DNA of 64,000 bases from Litsea cubeba (taxonomy: Eukaryota; Streptophyta; Magnoliopsida; Laurales; Lauraceae): the NCBI GenBank assembly GCA_012931725.1, contig CM022946.1, forward strand, positions 140,305,999 through 140,369,998, read 5' to 3'. A program made the position numbers and the translations under genes. Shown here piece by piece: positions 1 through 11,917 of the stretch (positions within the stretch are counted from its first letter, which is position 1; each line of letters begins with the position of its first letter). The notes under the pieces were generated by a model. That model saw only the letters and a program-made list of their open reading frames with translations, was not told the origin of the DNA and made no database searches.

Positions 1-600
1 AAAAATTGTAATGATATCGTTATCAGAAGATTTTAAAAACTAGAATTTGAGTGAAATCATAAGTCTTTCTTATTGTTTATGCATCTCAATATAAAGTCAC
101 CATTATTTTCTTGTTGGACACAAAAAATGGATGAAGAAACTATAGGTGATGGTAATGATATCGTTATAAAAAAACAAATTTTAAAACAAAATCAAGTTCG
201 TATGAGTAGGAATTCAAGTTCATAAAGATTTCCCCCCTAAAAACCATCTATAGATCATCCCATCTACAATTATAAAATATTTTTTCTTATGTTTGTTGCT
301 ATTCTTAACCTTACTTATGGGATCTATGATATCGTTACCATTATTTATAGGTTCTCCATCTATTTCTTGTCTCCAACAACTAAATGGAAATAACTTTATA
401 ATGAGGTGCATAAACAATGTGAAAGACTTACGGACTTTGATGGCTTGGATGGAGTATACTGCCCACTGCACGTTCGAACTGACATCATGAAGGTTCCTCT
501 CAATGTTTATGCATCTTAGTATAAAGACATCACATATTGGATGTTAGACAGATAAAATCAGCCTAGAAGCCATAAAAAATGGTAATGATATCGTTACTTG
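1..600. repeat. Cluster of degenerate ~125 bp repeats with a palindromic core
   Basis: The stretch holds several diverged copies, in both orientations, of a unit that begins near a GATATCGTTA palindrome and continues through text resembling a poly-A/T tract, a 'GTTGGACAC' block and a 'TTATGCATCTCA' block. The same units recur at 990-1150, 2912-3250, 6442-6790 and, inverted, at 7130-7600. It looks like part of a second, window-truncated copy of the foldback element at 786-7694. No gene is seen. Confidence 0.6.
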
Positions 601-1150
601 AAAATAAAAAACTTACAACCATTTTGTAGAATTATGGTTATTACCAGTGACATGAGGACAGTAGAAATGAGAAAGGTCATGTGGGCCACCTGTTTTGGAT
701 GTGAATGTATGCATAGCTTCCAGATAATATATAGATAACAGACAAGAAGATGAGCATTCTTCTGAATAATAGAGTTAAAATGCTATGCTTTCAGATTAGT
801 AAAAATAGGTGGAGCATTACAGTACAAAACTACAAAGACAAGATGGGTGCAACAAACATAAAAACATTTTAGCAGTGCAGCATTAACGATGAACCCAAAC
901 GATATCATAGATCCCATAAGTAAGGTTGAGAATAGCAACAAACATAAGAAAAAATATTCTATAATTGCAGATGGGATGATCTATAGATGGTTTATAGGGT
1001 GGGGAATCTTTAAGAACTTGAATTCCGAATCATACGAACTTAAATTTTGTGCCCAACATCGTTTTTTTATAACGATATCGTTACCATCTTTTATAGTTTC
1101 TTCATCCATTTTTTGTGTCCAACAAGAAAATAATAGTAACTTTATATCGT

Positions 1151-1724
1151 AGACTTGCAAGTCTACTTCTATTGTAATTAGTAAAGAGGAGGCAACTTGC
1201 AAAAGCTATAAATAAAGGAGAGGAGGCCTTGGACGTCCAAGCACTATCTTTGCATTGGGATTCACGCCCAAGGCCCCCTAGTGCGAGTGTTGCACAAGTT
1301 ATTCCTCTCTTCCCTCTTCTAGTTCTCTTTCTAGTTCCTCCCTAGAGTTCCCAGTAGTTTTCTCTTGGAGATCCCACCATCTTCTTGAGAAAAGGAGAAT
1401 CTAATACGGGTCATAGCGTGGAAGATCAAGAGGTCTTGGAGATTCCTATTTGATTAGTGAAAGCGTTTCATCATCAAAGAAAGACGCAACTTCTCCATTA
1501 GAGCACAACCGAGCTCCAAAGGTATAATCTACTTCCTTGCATGTTGTAGATTTATTTGTTGCTTATATGTTGCTGGTTCTATCCTTTAGATAGATTGTCT
1601 TATTGATCATGATGACTGAGATTGAGGACATGGATCTTGGATTGGGTTTTATAGCCTTCTGGATAGTTGATCCCTGCATCAAGTGGGTCAAAAGTTTTTG
1701 AAACCTATCCTAGAGTTCCATTAA
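1151..1724 (+). repeat. LTR fragment, plus orientation (promoter and R/U5-like part)
   Basis: This block is an inverted copy of about 4700-5258. It includes a TATA-like CTATAAATA at about 1207 followed by a shared leader. Compared with the copy at 4700-6440, where this part is continuous in orientation with the U3-like part, the block here is flipped, so 1151-2906 is an internally inverted LTR. Confidence 0.6.
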
Positions 1725-2906
1725 TTAGTAACTTACCATATCATAATTAGAAGTCTCACTTCAAATATGATTAGTAACTTTCTAATTCCTTTCTAATTAA
1801 AATAGAAGTCTCACTTCTACTAAAATTAGTAAGTCTACTATTACCACTATTAGAAGTCTCACTTCAAATAGAAATAGTAACTTTCCTTTTAGAGTTCAAC
1901 TAGAATTAGATACTTTCTAATAATTGGGCTAGCGTGGGGACCACTAGGGATTCCTTAGAAAGCTGGCTCCAACTGGGACTCGCAACCCCACATCTCATGT
2001 GTAATCCGGGCCCACAGTTAATTGCAAATAACTCCACTATATAAATGCAATTGAACTCCAGTCTTAGGAATATTACATAGAAGACCCTAAACTTCCACAT
2101 AACCACAAGTAGACCCCTCTATCAATATCCATGGATCAATTGGACCTGTCTTCCAAACTAGATCCATATCTTATTATCCTTGAGCCCCAATTAATTATAA
2201 TGATCAATAGGTACCTTTCCAATTAACTCTTAATCGGAATGGGTGCGCACTTACCAATGATAAATCCATTAATTGGCACAAGGGAATATTAGAGATAGAT
2301 TCCATCTTGACTATTGAATGTTCCCACAGCTCTACTACCACGTACCCAAATCACCGAGGTGTTGACCTACAGTTGGCCTCACTCATTGGTGACTCAAAGC
2401 AAATGAATAGATAGAAACTTGAGTTCATTAATGTCTCAGGATTCAGAGTCTATTGCTAGGGAATTATGAGAGCAGACCTTAAAATGAAGACAATATTTAT
2501 AAGGTGCTTCTCATGGTCCTTCAATACATACAATGTACCAGCACTATGATCCAGAATCTTCCATTCTGATGATCGAGACAAATCACACTATCTCATAGTG
2601 ATCAAAGTGCTGCAACCTTGTCAGTATGAGATGTTCAGTCTCATCACTGGTTGTGAAGATATTTAAGTATAAGATTTGTCACACATGTCTCCCGTATGTG
2701 GATCTCATCCATACACATGTGTTACATCTAATATACTTGTGGACCCCGGTTCATCTCATGAACCATCATGTCATTCATATTGGTTATGTGCAAGTATATA
2801 ATAAATCACCATTCATCTCATGAAAGGAAAGCATGAATATATTGATAAATAAAGAAATTAATCAATTTATTATATCATCTACTGGATTGAGTCCATAAAA
2901 CTAACA
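1725..2906 (-). repeat. LTR fragment, minus orientation (U3-like part)
   Basis: This is nearly identical to 5260-6440. It ends at 2906 with CTAACA, the complement of an LTR start TGTTAG, and is followed by CTATA and then the foldback-arm sequence. Read on the minus strand it is the 5' part of a long LTR. Small open frames here are short and repeated in each copy; none looks like a known protein. Confidence 0.6.
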
Positions 2907-3254
2907 CTATAGATGGTTTATAGGGTGGGGAATCTTTAAGAACTTGAATTCCGAATCATACGAACTTGAATTTTGTGCCCAACATTATTTTTTTATAACG
3001 ATATCGTTACCATCTTTTATAGTTTCTTCATCCATTTTTTGTGTCCAACAAGAAAATAATAGTAACTTTATATTGAGATGCAAAAACAATAAGAAAGACT
3101 CACGATTTCACTCAAAATCTAATTTAGCGATATCGTTACAATTATTTATTGGTTCTTCACCCATTTTTTGTCAACAATAACAAAATGAATCAGACTTTAT
3201 AATGGGGTGGATAAACAATGAGAAAGGCACACGAATTTGGCTCAGAAATGCATT

Positions 3255-3405
3255 TTCCTAATAGGTAAGGGTTCGAACCTTCGGACTCTCTAGAATTTGG
3301 CCCAAGAAGGTAGTGAAGTGAAGGTTCGAACCCTCAAGATGAGGGTTCGAACCTTCGGACTCTTTGGAATTTGGCCCAGGACCGCAAGGAAGTGAATTTG
3401 AGGGT
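3255..3405. repeat. Minisatellite with GGTTCGAACC palindromes
   Basis: Repeats alternate 'AGGTTCGAACCCTCA' and its complement, separated by CTCTNGAATTTGGCCCA-like spacers. The same array is longer at 6798-7130. The 10 bp palindrome resembles a tRNA B-box, but there is no A-box or tRNA fold, so it is treated as a simple repeat. Confidence 0.7.
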
Positions 3406-3419
3406 TCATATGGAGAGAA

Positions 3420-4004
3420 CATGATAACCTGCATGTTAGTATCTCATACTAGCAAAGCAACTCACAAAACTAGGTTACCAAACAACAATGGAAAGACAGG
3501 ATGCCAAATATTGCCACTACTATAATTGTTGCCCTACGTAGAGGGGGTCCGGGGGTGTCCCCCAGCGGGGTTCGAGCTGCCCGGTCAGCTCGCGGGGGCC
3601 CAGGGGGCAGCGCCCCCGAAACAAAAACAAAAAAAAACAGAAACTGCGATTTGCTATGTCAGTCTATTCGGTCGACCTACTAGAGGGTTCGGTCGACCGG
3701 CCTCGGTGTCTTCGGTCGACCTACCAGAGGGCTCGGTCGACCTACCTGACGGAAATCTGCAACTTGGATTTTTCTATTTCGTGTCCAAAGATCTCCAGAA
3801 CTCTTCTGAAGACTTCCAATGGCTTCCTACCATCATTCCATCATTGTTAAACCCTTATGTGACTATCCAAACATGGATTTACTAATTATCCAAGCAAAAC
3901 CATCAAAACTGATCCGTACATAGCCCTTGATCTATCCTCTTCGCATCTCATGTAAAGATTAGATCAAGCTTACTGATCTAGTATGATAAGAGATGAGGTA
4001 AGGA
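3420..4004. other. Repeat-derived unique stretch with G/C-rich hairpin and GGTCGACC repeats
   Basis: A G-rich hairpin at about 3540-3620 (runs of G pairing with runs of C) precedes four GGTCGACC-containing repeats at about 3668-3745. The same palindromic theme appears in the LTR-like elements at 44394-47593 and 59121-61809, so this is probably a fragment of a related retroelement. Short open frames here are low-complexity and are not called as genes. Confidence 0.45.
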
Positions 4005-4690
4005 CTAGAATTAGATACTTTCTAATAATTGGGCTAGCGTGGGGACCACTATGGATTCCTTAGAAAGCTGGCTCCAACTGGGACTCGCGACCCCACATCT
4101 CATGTGTAATCCGGGCCCACAGTTAATTACAAATAACTCCACTATATAAATGCAATTGAACTCCAGTCTTAGGAATATTACATAGAAGACCCTAAACTTC
4201 CACATTACCACAAGTAGACCCCTCTATCAATATCCATGGATCAATTGTACCTGTCTTCCAAACTAGATCCATATCTTATTATCCTTGAGCCCCAATTAAT
4301 TATAATGATCAATAGGTACCTTTCCAATTAACACTTAATCAGAATGGGTGCGCGCGCACTTACCAATGATAAATCCATTAATTGGCACAAGGGGATATTA
4401 GAGATAGATTCCATCTTGACCATTGAATGTTCCCACAGCTCTACTATCACGTACCCAAATCACCGACATTAATGAACTCAAGTTTCTATCTATTCATTTG
4501 CTTTGAGTCACCAATGAGTGAGGCCAACTGTAGGTCAACACCTCGGTGATTTGGGTACGTGGTAGTAGAGCTGTGGGAACATTCAATGGTCAAGATGGAA
4601 TCTATCTCTAATATTCCCTTGTGCCAATTAATGGATTTATCATTGGTAAGTGCGCACCCATTCTGATTAAGAGTTAATTGGAAAGGTACC
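4005..4690. repeat. Head-to-head LTR fragments forming a hairpin
   Basis: 4005-4465 repeats 1905-2365 in the same orientation. 4466-4690 repeats 2210-2430 in the opposite orientation. The two halves can pair over roughly 130 bp around an asymmetric loop near 4466-4545. This is a rearrangement junction between inverted LTR copies. Confidence 0.65.
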
Positions 4691-4699
4691 GAAATAGGG

Positions 4700-6440
4700 T
4701 TGGCCCCTAGGATAGGTTTCAAAAACTTTTGACCCACTTGATGCAGGGATCAACTATCCAGAAGGCTAAAAAACCCAATCCAAGATCCATGTCCTCAATC
4801 TCAGTCATCATGATCAGTAAAGACAATCTATCTAGAAGATATAACCAGCAACTAATAAATCTACAACATGCAAGGAAGTAGATTATACCTTTGGAGCTCG
4901 GTTGTGCTCTAATGGAGGAGTAGCGTCTTTCTTTGATGATGAAACGCTTTCACTAATCAAATAGGGATCTCCAAGACCTCTTGATCTTCCACACTATGAC
5001 CCGTATCAGATTCTCTTTTTCTCAAGAAGATGGTGGGATCTCCAAGAGAAAACTACTAGGAACTCTAGGGAGGAACTAGAAAGAGAACTAGAAGAGGGAA
5101 GATGAGAAGAGCTCGTGCAACACTTGCACTAGGGGGCCTTGGGCGTGAATCCCAATGCAAGGATAGTGCTTGGACGTGCAAGGCCTCCTCTCCTCTATTT
5201 ATAGCTTTTGCAAATTGCCTCCTCTTTACTAATTACAATAGAAGTCTTACTTCCATTAATTAGTAACTTACCATATCATAATTAGAAGTCTCACTTCAAA
5301 TATGATTAGTAACTTTCTAATTCCTTTCTAATTAAATAGAAGTCTCACTTCTACTAAAATTAGTAAGTCTACTATTACCACTATTAGAAGTCTCACTTCA
5401 AATAGAAATAGTAACTTTCCTTTTAGAGTTCAACTAGAATTAGATACTTTCTAATAATTGGGCTAGCGTGGGGACCACTAGGGATTCCTTAGAAAGCTGG
5501 CTCCAACTGGGACTCGCAACCCCACATCTCATGTGTAATCCGGGCCCACAGTTAATTGCAAATAACTCCACTATATAAATGCAATTGAACTCCAGTCTTA
5601 GGAATATTACATAGAAGACCCTAAACTTCCACATAACCACAAGTAGACCCCTCTATCAATATCCATGGATCAATTGGACCTGTCTTCCAAACTAGATCCA
5701 TATCTTATTATCCTTGAGCCCCAATTAATTATAATGATCAATAGGTACCTTTCCAATTAACTCTTAATCGGAATGGGTGCGCACTTACCAATGATAAATC
5801 CATTAATTGGCACAAGGGAATATTAGAGATAGATTCCATCTTGACTATTGAATGTTCCCACAGCTCTACTACCACGTACCCAAATCACCGAGGTGTTGAC
5901 CTACAGTTGGCCTCACTCATTGGTGACTCAAAGCAAATGAATAGATAGAAACTTGAGTTCATTAATGTCTCAGGATTCAGAGTCTATTGCTAGGGAATTA
6001 TGAGAGCAGACCTTAAAATGAAGACAATATTTATAAGGTGCTTCTCATGGTCCTTCAATACATACAATGCACCAGCACTATGATCCAGAATCTTCCATTC
6101 TGATGATCGAGACAAATCACACTATCTCATAGTGATCAAAGTGCTGCAACCTTGTCAGTATGAGATGTCCAGTCTCATCACTGGTTGTGAAGATATTTAA
6201 GTATAAGATTTGTCACACATGTCTCCCGTATGTGGATCTCATCCATACACATGTGTTACATCTAATATACTTGTGGACCCCGGTTCATCTCATGAACCAT
6301 CATGTCATTCATATTGGTTATGTGCAAGTATATAATAAATCACCATTCATCTCATGAAAGGAAAGCATGAATATATTGATAAATAAAGAAATTAATCAAT
6401 TTATTATATCATCTACTGGATTGAGTCCATAAAACTAACA
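4700..6440 (-). repeat. Near-complete LTR, minus orientation
   Basis: Read on the minus strand it starts TGTTAGTTTTATGG at 6440. It has AT-rich U3 sequence with recurring 'AGAAGTGAGACTTCT'-type repeats, a TATA-like CTATAAATAG near 5205, and continues to about 4700. The side facing the foldback arm is followed by CTATA, the same five bases as after the copy ending at 2906. No primer-binding site or coding region is attached, so it behaves as a solo LTR of about 1.74 kb. The exact far end is uncertain because of the adjoining inversion. Confidence 0.55.
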
Positions 6441-6797
6441 CTATAGATGGTTTATAGGGTGGGGAATCTTTAAGAACTTGAATTCCGAATCATACGAACT
6501 TGAATTTTGTGCCCAACATTATTTTTTTATAACGATATCGTTACCATCTTTTATAGTTTCTTCATCCATTTTTTGTGTCCAACAAGAAAATAATAGTAAC
6601 TTTATATTGAGATGCAAAAACAATAAGAAAGACTCACGATTTCACTCAAAATCTAATTTAGCGATATCGTTACAATTATTTATTGGTTCTTCGCCCATTT
6701 TTTGTCAACAATAACAAAATGAATCAGACTTTATAATGGGGTGGATAAACAATGAGAAAGGCACACGGATTTGGCTCAGAAATGCATTTTCCTAATA

Positions 6798-7130
6798 GGT
6801 AAAGTGAAGGTTCGAACCCTCAAGATGAGGGTTCGAACCTTCGGACTCTCTAGAATTTGGCCCAAGAAGGTAGTGAAGTGAAGGTTCGAACCCTCAAGAT
6901 GAGGGTTCGAACCTTCGGACTCTCTGGAATTTGGCCCAGGACCGCAAGGAAGTGAATTTGAGGGTTCAAACCTTCACTTCACTACCTTCTTGGACCAAAT
7001 TTCAGAGAGTCCGAGGGTACGAACTCTCATCTTGAGGGTTCGAACCTTCACTTCACTGCCTTCTTGGGCCAATTTCCAGAGAGTCCGAAGGTTCGAACCC
7101 TCATCTTGAGGGTTCGAACCTTCACTTCAC
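6798..7130. repeat. Inverted GGTTCGAACC minisatellite array
   Basis: This is the longer copy of the minisatellite at 3255-3405. Units of about 45-60 bp run in one orientation to about 6955 and in the other from about 6960, so the array is itself a large inverted repeat at the centre of the foldback element. Confidence 0.7.
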
Positions 7131-7694
7131 CTATTAGGAAAATGCATTTCTGGGCCAAATTCGTGAGCCTTTCTCATTGTTTATGCACCCCATTATAAAG
7201 TCTGATTCATTTTGTTATTGGAGTAAAAAAATGGGCGAAGAACCAATAAATAATTGTAACGATATCGCTATCAGAATTTTTTTGAAAACTAGATTTTGAG
7301 TGAAATCGTGAGTCTTTCTTATTGTTTATGCATCTCAAAATAAAGTCACTATTATTTTCTTGTTGGACACAAAAAATGGATGAAGAAACTATAAAAGATG
7401 GTAACGACATCGTTATAAAAAAACAATGACGGGCACAAAACCCAAGTTCGTACGAGTCGGAATTCAAGTTCTTAAAGATTCCCCACCCTAAAAACCATCT
7501 ATAGATCATCCCATCTGCAATTATAAAATATGTTTTCTTATGTTTGTTGCTATTCTTAACCTTACATATGGGATCTATGATATCATTTGGGTTCATCGTT
7601 AATGCTGCACTACTAAAATGTTTTTATGTTTGTTGCGCCCATCATGTCTTCGTAATTTTGTACTGTAATGCTCCACCTTTTTTTACTAATCTGA

Positions 7695-8228
7695 AAGCCT
7701 AAAATTATGTGTGGGGTACTTGATTGATTGGTGCTAACAAAAGAAGATGACAAGTACCATTGACATCCAGATTAGTGAACTCTAATGCTTTGGTTCATGG
7801 CATTAAATAGATTGAAGAGCTTGCTTCGATGATACAAGAGGTAAGAACTTAAAAATTGAAATGATGAACCTGAACAAGTTCTTTCTTTCCTTTTTTTTAA
7901 TGCATACTATCGTTACATGCACTTCCAAAACTCCATCTATTTGATGATATTCAACTTTCCTATGGATTCTGTTTAATCTTATAGAGTAAGCATCTGGTTC
8001 AGTTTACAGGAGCAGGGGTAAGCATCTAACCTCAGTTACATAGCTCTAGTAAAAAGAAAAAGAGGAATCCAGATGCTCAATCACCAACACCCTCTCCCTT
8101 CTGACACCAACAACCACCCCATCATCTACTTATTATAAAAGAGATGAAAGTAATCATGATACATCTACAGTTGTGGTCGTCTTTAGTTCCACAAATGGGC
8201 GTTGGCGTTTTGCAGAATGACACAGATG
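7695..8228. other. Intergenic, no gene recognised
   Basis: AT-rich sequence between the foldback element and the copia array, with no open frame or known repeat that I can support. Its last bases (ATGGT, 8229-8233) are the left target duplication of the copia insertion. Confidence 0.6.
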
Positions 8229-8233
8229 ATGGT

Positions 8234-8943
8234 TGTTAGAATAAAAGTTGCCAATGGGCTGACAGAGGCAGAAACGTGTCAGACGCAGAATGATACCTCG
8301 CTATAGCGAGGGTGAAGCTCGCTATAGCGAAGGGTGGCGAAGGAAGTCTGGTTCATTCCGAACTCTGAGAGAATGTTTGAGATGGACTTCTTTTCTAAGA
8401 GGATTATAATTAAGAGTCTTAAGCACGAATTAGGGGCTATATATTGGGTGTTTCTCACAACCCAAAGAGACAAGAAATCATCTCTCAAGCTCTAAATTAG
8501 TGATCAAATTGAGAGAAATTTTCTCTAGAGATTTTTGAAGAGTTGTGCTGCCAAGTACTCTAGAGAGCTAAGTTTCTTCTACATCCCTTGTAGAAGATCA
8601 TCTTCTTGCGTAGAAGATTTGAGGAGTCAAGCGCTGGATCTTTTGCAATCAACGGTGTGATGTCGTTGAAGCGTGATGCGACACAAGGTAACTTCAGTCT
8701 TTAGATAGGGGATATCTAGGGAAGAAATCTGAGTTTCTTGTAATTGCGAGATTCATAGTGTTTGATTAGATCCAGTACGGATCGGTGGTTTTTTACCCGG
8801 TTTGGGTTTTCCACCTTAAATTTGGTGTCCTTATGGTGTGTGCTTGTGATTTTATTTCCGCTGCGTAGATTATTATTTTTTGCACACTTATGGTTTCATT
8901 GATTGAGTGGACCAATCTAGAGATCTCGAACCCTAAACCCTCA
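8234..8943 (+). repeat. Copia LTR 1 (outer, full length)
   Basis: It begins TGTTAGAATAAAAG and ends CCCTCA, 710 bp. A TATATATT box lies at about 8439. Two copies of the palindrome CTCGCTATAGCGAG or a close variant lie in U3 (8298-8325). Positions 8453-8473 are a 21 bp segment just downstream of the TATA box that is missing from LTRs 2 and 3. The primer-binding site follows at 8946-8957. Confidence 0.92.
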
Positions 8944-9001
8944 ATTGGTATCAGAGCGGGTTACACTAATTTGCTGTGTTTGATCTAAAGAGATTTCTTG
9001 A

Positions 9002-10863
9002 ATGGTATTCAATCGAGAACGGACATCAATTTCTAAGCCCCCTTTGCTAGATGGTTCTAATTATGCATATTGGAAGCAAAGGATGATTGGGTTCCTTAAG
9101 TCCATTGATGATGATGTATGGGATATTGTTGAGGACGGCTACTCTAGACCAACAATTGTGGTTAGTGGACAAATTGTTCCTAAACCTAAAGCTGAATGGA
9201 CTAAGGATGAGAAACATGCCTCCAATTGTAATAACAAGGCAGTGAATAGTATATACAATGGAGTGTATGCTGGAGAGTTCCGTAGGATTTCCACTTGCAA
9301 AACTGCAAAAGAAGCGTGGGAAGTCTTACAGACAGTGTATGAGGGTACAGACACGGTGAAGCAATCTAAATTGCAAAGGCTGACTAAAGAATTTGAAACC
9401 ATCGTGATGGAAGAAGATGAGACCTTTGATCAATTTTATGCAAAGCTGAATGATATTGTCAATTCTGTTTTCAATCTGGGTGAGGAAATTCAAGAAAACA
9501 AGATTGTCAAGAAAATTTTGCGGTCTCTACCTTCGAGGTTCGATTCTAAAGTTGATGCTATTGAAGAAAACAGAATCTTGATACCCTCAAGGTAAACCAG
9601 TTGGTTGGAAATCTTCAAACCTTTGAAGCAAACCGTTTGGATAAAGAAAAATCAAAAGAGAAAGGTATTGCTTTGAAAGCCATCTCAGAATCAAGAAAGA
9701 AGCCTGAAAAGAAATTACGTCTGATTCTGAATCTGAGGCTGAAGATGATTTGGCTGAAATGTTCAATTGCTTCAAGGAGTACATGAAGTCAAAACAAGTC
9801 AAGTGGAAGGGTTCTAAATTTGCGAAAAAGGATTCTGCAAAAGGAACTAAGTGTTTTGAGTGCCATGGCTATGGTCACTATGCTAGTGAGTGTGCCAACA
9901 AGAAAAAAGGGTGCAATGAAAAAGTCTCGCAACACAACTTGGGATGAACAGTCATCAGAAGAAGAACAAGATCCTTCAATTGAAACTTCTGAAACTGTAA
10001 ATGGCAAGTTTGTGGCTTTCATGGTTAATTCTCTATCTGACAATGATACTGATGAAGATCATATTGATGAGATGTCAGATCAAGAGAAAGATTATGAAGC
10101 CTTGTATCATAAAACATATGTTGATTGTGTTAAGATGTCCAAGTATGGCTACAAGATCTCTATCAAGTTTAAAGCTGCTCAAGAAGAAAATTCTGCATTG
10201 AAAATTGAATTAGAGCAAGCACTTGAAAAGGTTCATCTCTTGGAAAGTCATAAGATCTGCATGGCTGAAAATTTGACCACTGATAGTCAAAAACTTAAAA
10301 AGGCTGAACAAGAGATTCAGAATATGAAGATGGAGTTGCAGAATGTTACAACTGAAAAAGAAGATTTGCAAGGAAGACTGAAGATCACTCTGTCTGAGTT
10401 TGAAGTGAAACAAGCTTCACTAAACAAGAAGATCACTGGTTCGAAGACTCTTACAAATATCTTGTGTAGTCAGAAGTCTCAGTTTGACAGAAGAGGTCTC
10501 GGTTATGATCATGGTGCATCCACTTCAAATGCCAAAGGTAAAACAATTTTTGTTTCTAGTGTTGCACATGCTACTCAAGATATTGCACTTTCAAATAATG
10601 TGTCGAGTAGTTTCAAGAAAAAGAATGTGTCACGCACTGCACGCACATCCACTTGTCACCATTGTGGAAAGAAAGGAGACATTCGTCCCCATTGCAATAA
10701 GCTGCAAAGTCTACCAAAGACCAAGCAATGGCGGAAGAATTTTTCTCCACCCAAGACAACTCAAATATGGGTTAGAAAATCTGATTTGCCTAAGGAGTTT
10801 GCTCACACTGTGCTGAAAGTTCAAACTACCAAAGTGTGGGTGGCTAATCATAAAAAGCCCTGA
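9002..10863 (+). pseudogene. gag: Copia Gag, copy 1 (frameshifted)
   Basis: This copy is homologous end to end with the intact copy at 11918-13780. It has a lost A near 9570 (the first frame stops at 9595), another lost A near 9713 and a gained A near 9905, so the capsid part and the C-terminal part lie in different frames. The second zinc knuckle reads CHHCGKKGDIRPHC: its histidine is replaced by aspartate, which should prevent zinc binding. The N-terminal half keeps the copia Gag (DUF4219/UBN2-type) features. It is a decayed copy; a truncated N-terminal product of 197 residues remains possible. Confidence 0.9.
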
Positions 10864-11170
10864 TCAAGGAGGTCATGTCCCCACCCCCAGTGCTGATACG
10901 AAGATCGTAGTGAGGGGGAGTCAAAATCGAGGGGGAGCTACTGCATCCGGGTTGACGGAAGCTGCATGATTATTTGTTTGTCAATTATGGACAAATTCAG
11001 GGGGAGAAGAATGAAGCCCAGAGGAATTCTACAAGCTAAGGCAATTCAAGATCTACAGTGCTGATTTTTTTGTTTTAAAAAAAATTCAATGTATTTTGGG
11101 TTTTTCTTTTGGGTACATCTTATTGTATTGTTCTAGAAGATTTGTCCCAGAATTGCCAAAAGGGGGAGAT
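10864..11170 (+). other. Copia 3' untranslated region with G-rich blocks and polypurine tract
   Basis: Directly after the Gag stop come repeated GAGGGGGAG-type purine blocks and then the polypurine tract at 11158-11169 abutting LTR 2. There is no remnant of pol between the Gag stop and this region, so the deletion of pol is clean. The same arrangement follows copies 2 and 3 (13781-14087 and 16697-17003). Confidence 0.8.
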
Positions 11171-11859
11171 TGTTAGAATAAAAGTTTCCAATGGGCTGAC
11201 AGAGGCAGAAACGTGTCAGAGGCGGAATGATACCTCGCTATAGCGAGGGTGAAGCTCGCTATAGCGAGGGTGGCGAGGGAAGTCTGGTTCATTCCGAACT
11301 CTAAGAGAATGTTTGAGATGGACTTCTTTTCTAAGAGGATTATAATTAGGAGTCTTAAGCACGAATTAGGAGCTATATATTGGGTGTTGAAATCATCTCT
11401 CAAGTTCTGAATTAGTGATCAAATTGAGAGAAATTTTCTCTAGAGATTTTTAAAGAGTTATGCTGCCAAGTACTCTAGAGAGCTAAGTTTCTTCTGCATC
11501 CCTTGTAGAGGATCATCTTCTTGCGTAGAAGATTTGAGGAGTCAAGCGCTGGATCTGTTGCAATCAATGGTATGATGTCGTTGAAGTGTGATGCGACACA
11601 AGGTAACTTCAGTCTTTAGATAGGGGATATCTAGGGAAGAAATCTGAGTTTCTTGTAATTGCGAGATTTATAGTGTTTGATTAGATCCAGTACGGATCGG
11701 TGGTTTTTTTACCCGGTTTGGGTTTTCCACCTTAAATTTGGTGTCCTTATGGTGTGTGCTTGTGATTTTATTTCCGCTGCGTAGATTATTATTTTTTGCA
11801 CACTTATGGTTTCATTGATTGAGTGGACCAATCTAGAGATCTCGAACCCTAAACCCTCA
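11171..11859 (+). repeat. Copia LTR 2 (inner, 21 bp deletion)
   Basis: It is 689 bp with the same termini as LTR 1. It lacks the 21 bp found at 8453-8473 of LTR 1, immediately downstream of the TATA box. The primer-binding site follows at 11862-11873. Confidence 0.92.
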
Positions 11860-11917
11860 ATTGGTATCAGAGCGGGTTACACTAATTTGCTGTGTTTGAT
11901 CTAAAGAGATTTCTTGA

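Larger units (their letters stand above)
786..7694. mobile_element. Foldback-like element with long inverted arms, disrupted by LTR insertions
   Basis: The left end (GCTTTCAGATTAG at 786) and the right end (its reverse complement, ending near 7694) are inverted copies. The homology continues inward: 786-1150 matches the complement of about 7330-7694, and 2912-3250 or 6442-6950 matches the complement of about 6960-7420. With the LTR material at 1151-2906 and 4005-6440 removed, the arms are roughly 700-730 bp. They contain tandem ~125 bp subunits, as in foldback or long-TIR Mutator-type non-autonomous elements. No transposase is visible and I found no convincing flanking duplication. The class is an inference; the inverted-arm structure is seen directly. 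Confidence 0.6.

Noticed and set aside
3255..7130. Possible tRNA genes from repeated GGTTCGAACC
   Set aside because: No A-box at the right distance and no cloverleaf can be drawn; the motif is part of a palindromic minisatellite.
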